From NCBI GenBank assembly GCA_963681505.1, contig OY811973.1, positions 2,984,136 through 3,048,135 on the forward strand: a stretch of DNA of 64,000 bases, in the 5' to 3' direction. Every line of letters starts with the position of its first letter. The stretch's first letter is position 1. Positions 48,317 through 64,000 of the stretch are shown here, piece after piece. Below the pieces are notes generated by a model. That model had not been told where the DNA came from. It made no database searches and saw only the letters and a list, made by a program, of their open reading frames with translations. The stretch comes from Eunapius fragilis (lineage: Eukaryota > Porifera > Demospongiae > Spongillida > Spongillidae). The position numbers were made by a program, and so were the translations under genes.

Positions 48317-64000
<15,684 letters not shown>

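Overview
This is animal nuclear DNA: introns with GT..AG borders, long CA/GT and tetranucleotide runs, minisatellites, decayed retrotransposons and one assembly gap of 200 N. Two gene types can be modelled exactly: a PAS-domain kinase (PASK) and a TGF-beta superfamily ligand. The ligand is divergent, and a basic-repeat gene and the retroelement remnants resemble families I associate with sponges. I therefore infer an early-branching metazoan, probably a demosponge; no species is claimed.

Left part (1-36.6 kb): a tandem array of one large unit, order X-Y-Z-W. Unit A (1 to about 21,284) is complete. Unit B (about 21,285-30,833) lacks Y and a 4.0-kb block. Unit C (31,034 to about 36,605) starts just after the gap and holds only Y. 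W carries the TGF-beta ligand gene, so there are two nearly identical ligand genes in the same orientation (19,748-20,989 and 29,388-30,623). Each has a TATA box, three exons with matching splice phases and 337 codons. W also carries a broken RING-finger gene that resembles the RAG1 N-terminal region, a MITE-like element and G-rich repeats. The 4.0-kb block found only in A (about 10,138-14,135) holds a dead LINE, a perfect 134-bp palindrome and a two-exon gene for a very basic repeat protein. Y holds a Ty3/Gypsy remnant, a scrap of a PASK kinase exon, minisatellites and, in A only, remnants of a LINE with a restriction-like endonuclease domain.

Middle part (36.6-48.3 kb): a 0.9-kb 20-bp minisatellite begins exactly where homology to unit A ends. 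It is followed by a rearranged patchwork of PASK exon and intron copies (38.4-44.6 kb), including one exon copy with intact reading frame and splice sites, many short tandem repeats, and 3.7 kb with no recognisable gene.

Right part (48.3-64.0 kb): the 3' portion of PASK on the minus strand. Fifteen exons join with consistent phases into 969 codons (968 residues plus stop), covering several PAS segments, a Ser-rich linker and a complete kinase domain. The N-terminus lies beyond the window. Its introns hold long simple repeats, a MITE, another LINE remnant and several minisatellites.

Functionally the ligand (secreted signalling) and PASK (nutrient-sensing kinase) are unrelated. What links the two halves is duplication: pieces of PASK have been copied into both the array and the region downstream of the gene.
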